Of a stretch of DNA of 26,491 bases, positions 15,300-23,841 are shown piece after piece. Source of the stretch: an uncultured Alphaproteobacteria bacterium. Its GTDB lineage: Bacteria; Pseudomonadota; Alphaproteobacteria; Rhizobiales; Ancalomicrobiaceae. Each line of letters begins with the position of its first letter. Within the stretch, counting starts at the first letter, position 1. The stretch is taken from contig CALFRR010000222.1 of assembly GCA_937919435.1 (NCBI GenBank), forward strand, positions 1 through 26,491. The letters are read 5' to 3'. The position numbers and the translations under genes are program-made. Below the pieces are notes generated by a model. The model saw only the letters and a program-made list of their open reading frames with translations. It did not search any database and was not told where the DNA came from.

Positions 15300-15314
15300 G
15301 GGGCCGGTCGCCCC
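15300..15314 (-). terminator. Candidate terminator downstream of the autotransporter gene
   Basis: Read on the minus strand, GGGGC and GCCCC form a 5-pair G+C stem with a 5-base loop, followed by TTGTCAATTTTTA. The T-rich tail is uncommon in this window. It lies 62 bases after the autotransporter stop and before the cyclase start, so it may separate the two genes. Confidence 0.45.
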
Positions 15315-15376
15315 GCGGCGACGGCACGACGTCCCGTGGCGGCGGCGCCGATCGTTCCGGCGCCGCGTCCGCCCGC

Positions 15377-18300
15377 TCAGAACTTCCAGTCGACCGCGAT
15401 CCGTCCGGTCTGGGCGTTCGTCCGATCGCCGAAACGGCCCTCCCAGGTGACGCCGAGGGTCGCGGAGCGGCCGAGCGCCACGTCGAAGCCGGCTTCCGTC
15501 ACCAGCGCATCGCGCCCGATGCCGATTCCGGCGACGTCGAAGGTCGACGAACCGGCGAAGTTCTGGGTGACCGTCGCTCCGGTGTCGCCGAAGGCGTGCC
15601 GCCAGGCGAGCGACCCGCGCAGCGCCAGATCGAGGCCGGAGACGGAGACGTCCTTCGATGCCCGCAGACCGACCGTCACGAAGCCGACGTCGGCACTCGA
15701 CGCGCCGGTGGACAGGGCCGCGACGCCGCCCTTCTCGGTGTGCCGCCACGTCTCGACATGGGCGAGATCGGCGCCGACGAAGGGTTCGAGGTCGACGGCC
15801 GACAGCTTCATGCCCCAACCGAGTTCGCCGAAGATCCGGCCGACGGCCGCCGTGTAGTTCGATTCGAGCCGCTCGGAGAGCCCGCCGACCGATATCAGCC
15901 GTCGGCTGGAGATGTCGCGGACCGTGAAGCTGCCGCCCACTCGCAGTGCCAGAGCCCCCCACTGGCGACCGGCGTAGACGCCGAAGTGGTAGTCGTCGGT
16001 GTCGGCACGAGAGGCGCGATCGTCGACGCTGGTGCGCCCGCGGGCATAGCCGACGAGGGCGCCGACCCGGCCGGCACCGTCGGCGAAGGCGGCATCGCCG
16101 CCGATCAGGAAGCCGCCGAGCGACTGGTCGAGCTCGGCCGCGTTGCCGTCGCCGCCGACATGGGCGCGGGTCCCGAAAGCGCGGGTCCAGACCACGGCTT
16201 CCGGCGTGGTCGGGGCGACGATCGCGGCGGCGGCGGGATCGCGCGGCTCGCCGGTCGGTCCGTAGGCGAGCGGGCGTGCGACCGGCGCCCGCGACCCTCC
16301 GACCGCACCGAAGGCGGAGCGGATGCGGTCGATCGCGGCGGTGCCGACGATCCGGGTGTCTTCCGCGGTGCGGGCGACCATGGTGGCGTGGAGTTCGCCG
16401 GACAGTCCGTCGAATGCCTGCCGGCCGGAGACCGCGGTCGGACTGCGGGCGACGGCGGATGCCAGCGCACCGCCCTGCGGGACGGCGTCGAGCACCGTCG
16501 CGGTGGCGATCTGGTTCGGGGTCGCCGCGGCCGAGAGGAAGCTGCGGGTCTTGAACACGTCGAGATAGACCGCGTTCGTGTCGTAGATCAACGAAGCGGC
16601 GGTGAAGTAGGAGAGGGTCGAGCCGAGGAAGCTCGAATAGGTGCCGGTGACGCCGCCGCCGGCGGTCAGGATGGTGTAACGCGTGCCGATCGAATAGCCG
16701 GTGGCTCCGGCGATCGACAGGGTGCCGTCGAGGGTGGCGATGCCGCCGACGGCGATCAGATCGGCGGCGCCGGCCGCACCGAGCTCGACCTCGTAGGTCG
16801 AACCGGCCGACTGGGTGTAGTCGCCGACGATGGTCAGCGTGCCGATCGAGTTGCCCGGCGCGACCGTGCCGCCGCTGGCGACGGCCACCTCTCCGATCGA
16901 GCCCGAGCCCTTCAGCACACCGCCGGAGCTCACGTCGACGGTGCCGCCGATGGTGCCGTTGACCGACAGGGTGGTGGCGCCTCCGACCGTGGTGGTGCCG
17001 GTGAAGCCGGCGGAGCTGCCGGTGAAGTAGAGAGTACCACCGCCGGAGACGAGATAGTTGCCGCTGCCGACGATGTCGCCGGACTGGGTCGCCTTGCCGG
17101 ACGTCACCTGGAGCGTGGCACTGCCGGTGATGTCGAGCGTGTTGGCGACGGTGACGCCGTCGGCATAGCCGAGCGTGCTGCTGCCCGTCAGGTGGATCGT
17201 ACCGGTACCGGCGGCGGTCGAGGCGGCGAGGGTCAGCGTCCCGCCGGACACCGTGGTCCCGCCCGAATAGGAGCCCGCACCCGAGAGGGTCAGGGCGCCG
17301 GAATGCAGTTCGACGGAGCCGGCGCCGGAGATCGCCGCGGCGACCGTCAGCGAGTCGGTGAAGTTGAACACCAGCTTGCCGCTGCCCTGGCCGAAGGCGA
17401 TCGCCGGAACGTCGAGGGTGCCGGCGGCGACCGCGGTCTGGCCGGCCGCCGCGCCGACGTTGAGCACGCCGGTCGACGAGGCGCCCCAGCCGATGACCAG
17501 TCCGGAGGCGGTGATCCGGGCTCCGTTCGAGATGGTCAGGGTGCCGTCGCCGTCGGTGCCGACGAACAGCCGGCGAGCGGTCGTCCAGCTGGTGCCGGCG
17601 CCGGTCATCACCACCGTGCCGGACGAACCGGCCTCGTTGCCGAGGTAGGAGCGGTAGGTTTCGAGCGTGGCGCCGTCGGAGAGGGTCAGAGTGCCGGTGC
17701 CGAAACGGCCGACGTTGAAGTCGCTGGTGGCGGTCACCCGCGAGCCGGCGCCGGTCACGGTCATCGCACCGGTCGAACCGGCGAGGTCGCCGAGGATCAC
17801 CTGGAGGCTCGACAGCGAACCGCCGGCCGACACCGTCACGGTGCCGGAGGAACCGGTGTTGTGACCGGCCAGGAAGTCGCCCGACATGGTCCAGGCGGAA
17901 CCGGCGCCGGAGATCGTCGCCGTGCTGGTCGAGCCGTTCTCGGTGCCGACATAACCGTCGGTCGAGGTGACGACGCCGCCGGCCGAGACGTTCAGAGTGC
18001 CGTCGCCGAGATTGCCGACGAAGAGAACGCCGGTGTTGGTCCAGGTCGAGCCGGAGCCGGTCACCGTCGCGGTGCCGGTGGCGGTCGCCTCCCAGCCGAC
18101 GATGCCGCCGGCCGAGGCGAGCCTGCCGCCGTTCGAGACGGTGAGGTCGCCGGTGCCCGACGTGCCGACGCCGATCCGATCGGAGAGCGTCCAGCGGGAG
18201 CCGGCGCCGGTCACCGTCGCGGTGCCGGTCGAGCCGACGACGTCGCCGAGACGGGCGGTGGTGCTGGTGACCGCGCCACCGGCGGCGACGGTCAGCGTGC

Positions 18301-20677
18301 CGGTTCCGTCGGTGCCGGGATCGGCCGCGTCGCCACCGACGACGAGCGCACCGGTCGACCAGGACGAACCGCTGCCGGTCACCGTCGCCGACGACTTGGA
18401 GTGGCGGCCGATCACCGCGCCGGCGGTGTCGACCCTGCCGCCGGCCTCGACGGAAAGCGTCGCCTCGCCGTAGATGCCGACATAGAGCGGGTTGCTCGAC
18501 GTCCAAGACGACCCCGCGCCGGTCACCGTCGCGGAGCTGCCGCTCGCCTGGACGGCGCTGGCGATGGCGCCGACGGTGCTGGTCACGGTGGCGCCGTCGG
18601 AGACGAGCAGCATTCCGACACCGCCCTGGCCGACGTAGAGGGACCCGGTGTTGGTCCAGGTCGAGCCCTTGCCGGTGACCGTCGCCGAACCGGAGGCGCC
18701 GATCCCGTCGGCGATGTTGGTGCCGGCATCGGTGACGCTGCCGCCGCCGGAGATGGTCAGGGTGCCGGTGGCCGTTCCGGCGAACCCGACGTAGAGCCGG
18801 TCCTGCGCGGTGAACGACGAGCCGGCACCGTCGACGGTCAGGGTGCCCGACGACCCCGCACCGGCGGCGACGTAGACCGTACCGGTCTGCTCGACCGCGC
18901 CACCGGCGGCGACCGCGACCGTTCCGACGCCTTCGTTGCCGATGTAGAGGTCGCCGGTGTCGGTCCAGGTCGAACCGGCGCCGGTGACGGTCACCGTGCC
19001 CACGCCCCCGGCGTTCCAACCGACGATGGCGCCCTTCGAGGAGACGGCGCCGCCGTTCGAGACGGTCAGCGTACCGGCCGCGGAGACACCGACGCCGAGG
19101 CGACCGTCGATCGTCCATTGCGCACCCGCGCCGGTCACGTCGGCGGTGGCGGTGATCTTGGAGGAGGTGGTGGCGACGTTGGCCGCGCCGGTCGACAGAG
19201 TGGCACCGGCGAGTACCCGCAGGGTGCCGTCGTCGGTGACCGTCGTACCGGTCAGCGTCAGCGACGACGCCGTATCGATCTTCAGGAGGCCGGTCGAGCC
19301 GACCGAGAAGGACCCGAGACCGTTGATCGTCGCCGAGCCGCCGGAGACTTCGAAGGTCCCGCCATCGACCACGCTGGTCGTGCCGGTCAGCGCCCAGGAG
19401 GCGCTGGTCACGCCGGTCGGCAGCAGGTTCCAGGTGCCGTCGTTGGTGATCGTGTTGGTGCCGCCGGTGGTGGTGAAGCCACCGTTGACCGTGCCGGTGT
19501 TGGTGAAGGAAGCGGTGCCGCTCGCCTTCAGCGCGACGGCGACCGGATCGGTGGTCGAGGTCGCGGTGATCGTCCCGGAGTTGGTGACGGTGACGTTGCC
19601 GACGGTCGCCGTGGCGACGATGCCGCCGGTGCCGGTGAGGGTTCCGGCATTGCCGACGGTGACGGTCCCCGAGGCGGTCTGCGCGAGAATCGCGAAGTCG
19701 TCGCGGGCGACGATGTCGCCGGCGAGCGCATTGGTGACGGTGATGTCGCCGGAGCTCTCGGCCCAGGCGTAGACGCCGATGTGCCGACCGTTGCCGGCGT
19801 CGACGATCTTGGTGTCGTCGTAGGCGCGGATCGTGCCGGAGTTGATGACGGTGACGTCGCCATACTCGCTCATCGCGTGCAGGCCGTTGTCGTCGCGGGC
19901 GGTGACGGTGCCGGAATTGTTCAGCTCGACGTCGCCCATCGAGGACCAGGCGACCATGCCCTGGCGGGTGGTGGAGGTGATCGTGCCGGTGTTGGTGACG
20001 CTCGCGGTGCCGTTGTAGGCGATCGTCCGGGCACCGGCGAGGTAGGCATCGACGGTGCCGTTGTTGACGATCGCCACAGTCACCGGCGTGGAGTTGTTGA
20101 ACCCGCCGTCCGCATAGAGGCCGCGGTTGTCGGTCGAGGTGACGGAACCGTCGTTGGTGAGAGAGACCGCGCCCTCGTTGGTGGTGAGGGTGATGCCGTC
20201 GGCACCGGTGGCGACGACGGTCGCCGCACTGGTGAGCGTGAGGTCGCCGGACGTGTCGTTGCGCAGCCAGACGCCGCCGAAACCGCCGTTCGAGGTGATC
20301 TTCACGTCGGCGCCGATGGTCATCGTCAGATCGTGATCGGCGGCGGAGGTCTGCGAGTAGACGCCACTGTAGGCCGGGTTGTTCACCACGGTGGCGCCGT
20401 CGATGGTCACCGTATGGGTGGAAGGACCGATCTTGCTGTCGACGGGGGCGATCTCGATGCCGGTGACCGTCTCGCCGGTGACCGTCAGGGTCGTGGCGCC
20501 GGCATCGGTCAGGACCTGGATGAAGGTCGGATCCGGGCACGACGCCGAATGCACCGCGCCGGTGGCGCTGCAGGACGCGGCCGCCTCGGAGGACAACGCG
20601 ACCGTCAACGCAGCGAAAGCCACGCTCGAAAGCGCCGCTCCGCGGACCGCGCTCCGCCCTTCGACCCGCACGACCAT
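15377..20677 (-). CDS. Classical (type Va) autotransporter with repetitive beta-helix passenger
   Basis: The 1766-residue protein has a signal peptide (about 1-34, cleavage near EAAA). A pair of cysteines (C36, C47) follows, the only ones I noticed. The passenger has an N-terminal zone of N-x-G-T-V/I repeats (about 170-415), eleven T5SS/PEP-CTERM-type repeats of about 50 residues (about 514-1072), and PATR-like stretches such as YSGGTTVSGGTLTL and VAPGNSIGTLTIVGDY (about 1130-1330). The last 280 or so residues form an autotransporter beta-barrel with alternating aromatic strands and the terminal DWKF signature. GGGGGAAG sits just before the ATG. It should be exported to the periplasm and thread its passenger to the cell surface, probably as an adhesin or biofilm factor. 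No catalytic triad was seen. Receptor unknown. Confidence 0.92.
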   Translation of the reverse strand: MVVRVEGRSAVRGAALSSVAFAALTVALSSEAAASCSATGAVHSASCPDPTFIQVLTDAGATTLTVTGETVTGIEIAPVDSKIGPSTHTVTIDGATVVNNPAYSGVYSQTSAADHDLTMTIGADVKITSNGGFGGVWLRNDTSGDLTLTSAATVVATGADGITLTTNEGAVSLTNDGSVTSTDNRGLYADGGFNNSTPVTVAIVNNGTVDAYLAGARTIAYNGTASVTNTGTITSTTRQGMVAWSSMGDVELNNSGTVTARDDNGLHAMSEYGDVTVINSGTIRAYDDTKIVDAGNGRHIGVYAWAESSGDITVTNALAGDIVARDDFAILAQTASGTVTVGNAGTLTGTGGIVATATVGNVTVTNSGTITATSTTDPVAVALKASGTASFTNTGTVNGGFTTTGGTNTITNDGTWNLLPTGVTSASWALTGTTSVVDGGTFEVSGGSATINGLGSFSVGSTGLLKIDTASSLTLTGTTVTDDGTLRVLAGATLSTGAANVATTSSKITATADVTGAGAQWTIDGRLGVGVSAAGTLTVSNGGAVSSKGAIVGWNAGGVGTVTVTGAGSTWTDTGDLYIGNEGVGTVAVAAGGAVEQTGTVYVAAGAGSSGTLTVDGAGSSFTAQDRLYVGFAGTATGTLTISGGGSVTDAGTNIADGIGASGSATVTGKGSTWTNTGSLYVGQGGVGMLLVSDGATVTSTVGAIASAVQASGSSATVTGAGSSWTSSNPLYVGIYGEATLSVEAGGRVDTAGAVIGRHSKSSATVTGSGSSWSTGALVVGGDAADPGTDGTGTLTVAAGGAVTSTTARLGDVVGSTGTATVTGAGSRWTLSDRIGVGTSGTGDLTVSNGGRLASAGGIVGWEATATGTATVTGSGSTWTNTGVLFVGNLGDGTLNVSAGGVVTSTDGYVGTENGSTSTATISGAGSAWTMSGDFLAGHNTGSSGTVTVSAGGSLSSLQVILGDLAGSTGAMTVTGAGSRVTATSDFNVGRFGTGTLTLSDGATLETYRSYLGNEAGSSGTVVMTGAGTSWTTARRLFVGTDGDGTLTISNGARITASGLVIGWGASSTGVLNVGAAAGQTAVAAGTLDVPAIAFGQGSGKLVFNFTDSLTVAAAISGAGSVELHSGALTLSGAGSYSGGTTVSGGTLTLAASTAAGTGTIHLTGSSTLGYADGVTVANTLDITGSATLQVTSGKATQSGDIVGSGNYLVSGGGTLYFTGSSAGFTGTTTVGGATTLSVNGTIGGTVDVSSGGVLKGSGSIGEVAVASGGTVAPGNSIGTLTIVGDYTQSAGSTYEVELGAAGAADLIAVGGIATLDGTLSIAGATGYSIGTRYTILTAGGGVTGTYSSFLGSTLSYFTAASLIYDTNAVYLDVFKTRSFLSAAATPNQIATATVLDAVPQGGALASAVARSPTAVSGRQAFDGLSGELHATMVARTAEDTRIVGTAAIDRIRSAFGAVGGSRAPVARPLAYGPTGEPRDPAAAAIVAPTTPEAVVWTRAFGTRAHVGGDGNAAELDQSLGGFLIGGDAAFADGAGRVGALVGYARGRTSVDDRASRADTDDYHFGVYAGRQWGALALRVGGSFTVRDISSRRLISVGGLSERLESNYTAAVGRIFGELGWGMKLSAVDLEPFVGADLAHVETWRHTEKGGVAALSTGASSADVGFVTVGLRASKDVSVSGLDLALRGSLAWRHAFGDTGATVTQNFAGSSTFDVAGIGIGRDALVTEAGFDVALGRSATLGVTWEGRFGDRTNAQTGRIAVDWKF
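17461..19135 (-). repeat. Eleven tandem passenger repeats (T5SS/PEP-CTERM-associated type)
   Basis: Within the autotransporter, units of about 45-60 residues recur with the core G-[AS]-G-[ST]-x-W-[TS], then a [DR]-L-[YF]-[VI]-G element, then GTLTVSNGGAV-like strands and a final G-x-x-x-G-x-x-x-G turn. Counting the core gives eleven units. Two have lost the Trp: GAGSSFT (unit 3) and GAGSRVT (unit 10). Each unit probably makes about two coils of a beta-helix. DNA copies are diverged but share the phrase ccggcgccggtcac, which makes unit gain or loss by recombination possible. Confidence 0.85.
19432..20165 (-). repeat. N-x-G-T-V/I repeats in the N-terminal passenger
   Basis: Residues about 170-415 of the autotransporter contain eight N-[DNTSA]-G-[TS]-[VIL] motifs, plus an NDGTW variant, at intervals of roughly 20-45 residues, usually preceded by T-V-T. 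This is a different repeat type from the following G-x-G-S-x-W units and suggests a beta-helix with an Asn ladder at the distal, N-terminal end. Confidence 0.7.
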
Positions 20678-20758
20678 GGCTTCCCCCGATACGACCCTTC
20701 GACCCCGATTGCAGCATCACCATGCATGAAGGGGGGCGTCACCTGGGGCTTCCCATCA

Positions 20759-20792
20759 GTTTCCGCGTTTCGAAGGTTTTCTCAACGGAAAC
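20759..20792. promoter_or_regulatory. Inverted repeat upstream of the autotransporter
   Basis: The arms gtttccg (20759-20765) and cggaaac (20786-20792) are perfect complements separated by 20 bases, with a ttcgaa palindrome between them (20769-20774). The dyad is 82 bases upstream of the autotransporter ATG in a locally A+T-richer stretch, so it is a candidate operator. No confident -35/-10 pair was found. Confidence 0.35.
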
Positions 20793-20903
20793 TCGACAAT
20801 TCGACATTTCCGCCACGCTCGCCTTTCGACGAATGCCGAGGAGGCCGCGCATCCGGCCGATTTCGCGATGTCGATCCGGCCACCGCCGTCCGTGCGGCTT
20901 CCA

Positions 20904-20918
20904 CCGGACCATGTCCGG
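20904..20918 (-). terminator. Small hairpin after the hybrid kinase stop
   Basis: The arms ccggac (20904-20909) and gtccgg (20913-20918) form a 6-base stem with a 3-base loop, 6 bases beyond the kinase stop on the minus strand. There is no T-run, so it is only a weak terminator candidate. Confidence 0.35.
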
Positions 20919-20924
20919 ATTGCT

Positions 20925-23624
20925 TCAGCGCTCGGCGGTCGCACCGATCAGCGCCTCACGCAGGGTCACCGACAGTTCGAACTGCGAGTAGGGTTTCTTC
21001 AGGAAGCGCACACCCATCTCTTCGATCTCGTCGAGACGCTCGGCGTCGAAGGTGTGGCCCGACGTCAGGACGATCGGCCGCGTCGCCTCGGCCACCAGCT
21101 TCTCCGCCAGATCGATGCCGCTGACCTCGCCGGGCATGACGATGTCGGAGAAGACCAGCGCGATCGAAGCGTCCTCGCGCAGGAGATCGAGCGCGGCCCG
21201 GCCGTCGGAGGCCGCGACGACGTCGTAGTCGAGCGCCAGCAGACACTCGCGGGTCACCCTGGCGACGTCGGGATCGTCCTCGACCACCAGGACCCGTTCG
21301 CCCGCACCACGCAAGGGCTCGCGCCGCTCGCCGACCGCCTCGGCCGACCGGGCGCCCGAGGCACGCGGCAGCCGGAGCGTCACGCGGGTTCCCCGGCCGA
21401 CCTCGCTCTCCAGCGCGACCGACCCGCCGACCTGACGGACGAAGCCGTGCAGAGTGGCGAGACCGAGGCCGGTCCCGCGGCCTGAATCCTTGGTCGTGAA
21501 GAAGGGTTCGAAGGCGCGGGCCTTCACTTCCGGAGTCATGCCGGTGCCGGTGTCTGCGACCTCGATCTCGACGAAGTCGCGGCGCTCGTCGTCGTCCTCG
21601 GCATCGTCGTCGACCGGTTCGGAGCGCACGTTGCGGACGACGATCGTGATCTCGCCGCCGTCCGGCATCGCGTCGCGGGCGTTGTTGACGAGGTTGAGGA
21701 CGGCGTTGTCGACCTCGGTCGGATCGACCCAGGCGACGGCGGGCTCGTCGGGTTTCTCGACCGTCAGGCGGATCGACGGGCCGACGCTGCGCCGCAGGAC
21801 GTCGAGCAGCCCGACGATCCGCTGGACGAGATCGGTGCGGGTGGAGGCGAAACGCCGCTGCCGGGCGAAGGTGTTCAGTCGTTGATTGAGCTTCGATCCG
21901 GCCTCGGCCGCCCGAAGCGCCTCGGCCACCCATTGAGCCGCCTTGGGCGAGGTCGGCGACATCTCGAGCAGTTGCAGATTGCCCGAGACGATGGTCAGCA
22001 GATTGTTGAAGTCATGGGCTATTCCCCCGGTCATTCGACCGAGGGCCTCGAGCCGCTTGGACGCTTCGACCCGCAACAGGGCACGTTCGGCCTCGAGCCG
22101 CGGCGTCAGATCCTCGATCGCACCGATGAAGACGCAGGTCTCCGCCGACCGGACCACCGTGGCGGTGATCGCCACCGGCAGGGTGCTGCCGTCGGAGCGA
22201 ATCAACCGGCGTTCCGAGGAGATCCGCTCCGCCTCGCCGGACCTCAGCCGGGTGAGCGAGCGTTGCATGCCGACGCGATCCTCGGCCGAGAAGATCGAGA
22301 AGACCGGCAGTTGGGCGAGGCGCTCGCTCGAATAGCCGGACATCGCCTCGAAGGCCGCATTGACCCGGATCCAGCGGCCTTCGAACGAGACCTGCACGAT
22401 CCCGACGCCGACCGTGTCGAAGGAGGCCCGGAACAGATCCTCGGCGCGCTCGGCTCTCCGGCGCTGCGCCAGTTCGATCAGGGTGCCGCGCAACCATTGG
22501 CGCTGCCAGACGATGAAGGCGAGGAACAGACTGGTGCCGAAGGCGACCAGGAGAGTGACGCCGGTGGTGGTCGCCAGACGCCGGATGCCGCCATAGGCGG
22601 CATCACGATGCAGAATCTCGGCGACCGCGAACGAGGTCCCGGCGATCGGTGCGAGACGCGCGTCGTAGACGTCTCCACGCCACACGACATGCCAGTCGCC
22701 GGTCGGGCTCGGAAGCGTCGAGAGATCCCATTCCGAGGGGTCGACCGTGCTCGCTCCGACGACGTGGACCACGCGTCGGCCGGCCGGGGCGTTCTCGACG
22801 AGGAGCGTCAGCCCGGTCCCCTCCCCCCCTTCGGGCCGCAACAACGGCAGGGCGAGATCCCGGTCGAAGGGCAGTCCGAACATCGTCGCCAGGGTCGGCG
22901 GAGTGCCGCCGCCCCTGGTCGGGATCGCGGTCGTGAGAGTCACACGCAGCCGACCGCGCTCGCCGCTCCGGATGTCGACCCCGGGCGGGGCCGCAGGGGC
23001 GGCGGCGATCCGTTCGAGGACCTCGGCGGATCCTTCCGTGAAACCGGTGACGCAGTGACGACCGCCGTCGCTGCCGAGCACGGCGAAGTCGGTCAGACCG
23101 AACCGCTCGAGCAGGTCGGCGATCGCGTCGCCGAGGGCGCGGCAGTCGGGCGGTGGAACCGCGCCGGCTCCCGCCGTCGCGGCGGCCGCGATCCGGCCGG
23201 CGGTGATCCCGGCGGTCCGCCGGGCTTCGATCCAGCCGGACACCGCGAACGCCTCGGCGCGGGCTCGGCTCGCGAGGTCTTCTCCGAAATGGTCGGTCAT
23301 CGCGTCCTGCTCGGCGCGATAGGCGAGATGAGCGACGATACCGGTGGTCAGGGTCACCCCGAGCAGCACGAGAATCGGGATCCAGAACTTCGGCCGGGGC
23401 AGTTCCATCCCGACCGTCCGACCGCGCGCGAAGTGCTGAAGCGTGAAGAACAGCAGGAGACCGGTCAGAGCGACGAACAACACGCCCTTGAGCGTCGCCA
23501 GCCCGGCGAGTTCGGCGCGGTCCTCGATCCCGACCAGCAACTGATCCGAAAAAAAGATCCAGACGCTCGCGCCGAACACGTAGAGGACGACGATCGTCAG
23601 GATCTTCGATGTCGATGCCCGCAT
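20925..23624 (-). CDS. Membrane-bound hybrid histidine kinase (PAS - HisKA - HATPase - REC)
   Basis: I chose the ATG at 23624, with gagagg about 8 bases upstream; a GTG two codons earlier is the alternative. The protein is about 899 residues. Two closely spaced hydrophobic helices (about 10-30 and 44-64) precede a third (88-110), a periplasmic domain of about 240 residues, and a fourth helix (about 351-373). A PAS domain follows (about 393-510, GVGIVQVSFEGRW). The H-box GGIAHDFNNLL carries the phosphorylated His near 537. The ATPase has the N-box NLVNNARDAM (about 643-652), DTGTGM (about 690) and GRGTGLGLATLHG. A receiver domain (about 775-895) has acidic DD, phospho-Asp near 826 in FSDIVMPG, and a conserved Lys in FLKKP. 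The GGIAHDFNN style resembles CckA-like kinases. No HPt domain is present, so a separate phosphotransfer partner is expected. Confidence 0.92.
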   Translation of the reverse strand: MRASTSKILTIVVLYVFGASVWIFFSDQLLVGIEDRAELAGLATLKGVLFVALTGLLLFFTLQHFARGRTVGMELPRPKFWIPILVLLGVTLTTGIVAHLAYRAEQDAMTDHFGEDLASRARAEAFAVSGWIEARRTAGITAGRIAAAATAGAGAVPPPDCRALGDAIADLLERFGLTDFAVLGSDGGRHCVTGFTEGSAEVLERIAAAPAAPPGVDIRSGERGRLRVTLTTAIPTRGGGTPPTLATMFGLPFDRDLALPLLRPEGGEGTGLTLLVENAPAGRRVVHVVGASTVDPSEWDLSTLPSPTGDWHVVWRGDVYDARLAPIAGTSFAVAEILHRDAAYGGIRRLATTTGVTLLVAFGTSLFLAFIVWQRQWLRGTLIELAQRRRAERAEDLFRASFDTVGVGIVQVSFEGRWIRVNAAFEAMSGYSSERLAQLPVFSIFSAEDRVGMQRSLTRLRSGEAERISSERRLIRSDGSTLPVAITATVVRSAETCVFIGAIEDLTPRLEAERALLRVEASKRLEALGRMTGGIAHDFNNLLTIVSGNLQLLEMSPTSPKAAQWVAEALRAAEAGSKLNQRLNTFARQRRFASTRTDLVQRIVGLLDVLRRSVGPSIRLTVEKPDEPAVAWVDPTEVDNAVLNLVNNARDAMPDGGEITIVVRNVRSEPVDDDAEDDDERRDFVEIEVADTGTGMTPEVKARAFEPFFTTKDSGRGTGLGLATLHGFVRQVGGSVALESEVGRGTRVTLRLPRASGARSAEAVGERREPLRGAGERVLVVEDDPDVARVTRECLLALDYDVVAASDGRAALDLLREDASIALVFSDIVMPGEVSGIDLAEKLVAEATRPIVLTSGHTFDAERLDEIEEMGVRFLKKPYSQFELSVTLREALIGATAER

Positions 23625-23662
23625 CCCCACCCCTCTCCTCGGTCAGAACCGATCCGGTGCAG

Positions 23663-23697
23663 GTCGAAGCTCCTTCGACTTCCGTCGGAAGCCGACG
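23663..23697 (-). other. Two tandem small hairpins in the kinase leader
   Basis: gtcgaag/cttcgac (23663-23669 with 23673-23679) and cgtcgg/ccgacg (23683-23688 with 23692-23697) make two adjacent stems of 7 and 6 pairs with 3-base loops, about 40-75 bases upstream of the kinase start. They may be leader structure or operator half-sites; function unknown. Confidence 0.3.
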
Positions 23698-23807
23698 TCG
23701 GCGCAGCCTCGCCGACATCCCCCCACTTCCACGACGTCGGGCGAACCCGTCCGTCTCCTTAGAACGAAAAGCGGTCGCGGCCCATCCGACTCGCGTCGCA
23801 GGTGGTG

Positions 23808-23835
23808 CCGGTCGGCGAAGTCCTCCGCCGACCGG
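23808..23835 (-). terminator. Terminator-like hairpin after the DUF4139 gene
   Basis: The arms ccggtcggcg (23808-23817) and cgccgaccgg (23826-23835) form a perfect 10-base stem with an 8-base loop, 6 bases after the stop codon read on the minus strand. No T-run follows, but position and strength suggest transcript termination or 3' protection. Confidence 0.65.
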
Positions 23836-23841
23836 AAGCGG

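Noticed and set aside
17461..19135. Regular DNA repeats resembling a repeat array
   Set aside because: They are in-frame coding repeats of the autotransporter passenger, about 150 bases each and diverged, with no spacers, so not CRISPR.
15282..20723. An 1813-codon minus-strand frame overlapping the autotransporter
   Set aside because: It is the +1 shadow of the autotransporter: extremely His/Arg-rich, no signal peptide, no barrel. The 1766-residue frame has all of these plus a good ribosome-binding site.
15293..21124. A 1943-codon open frame on the plus strand opposite the autotransporter gene
   Set aside because: Its translation is a low-complexity Gly/Arg/Asp/Ala-rich sequence with no domain. 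Stops on this strand need TTA, CTA or TCA codons in the real gene, which are rare at this GC content, so a long antisense frame is expected by composition.
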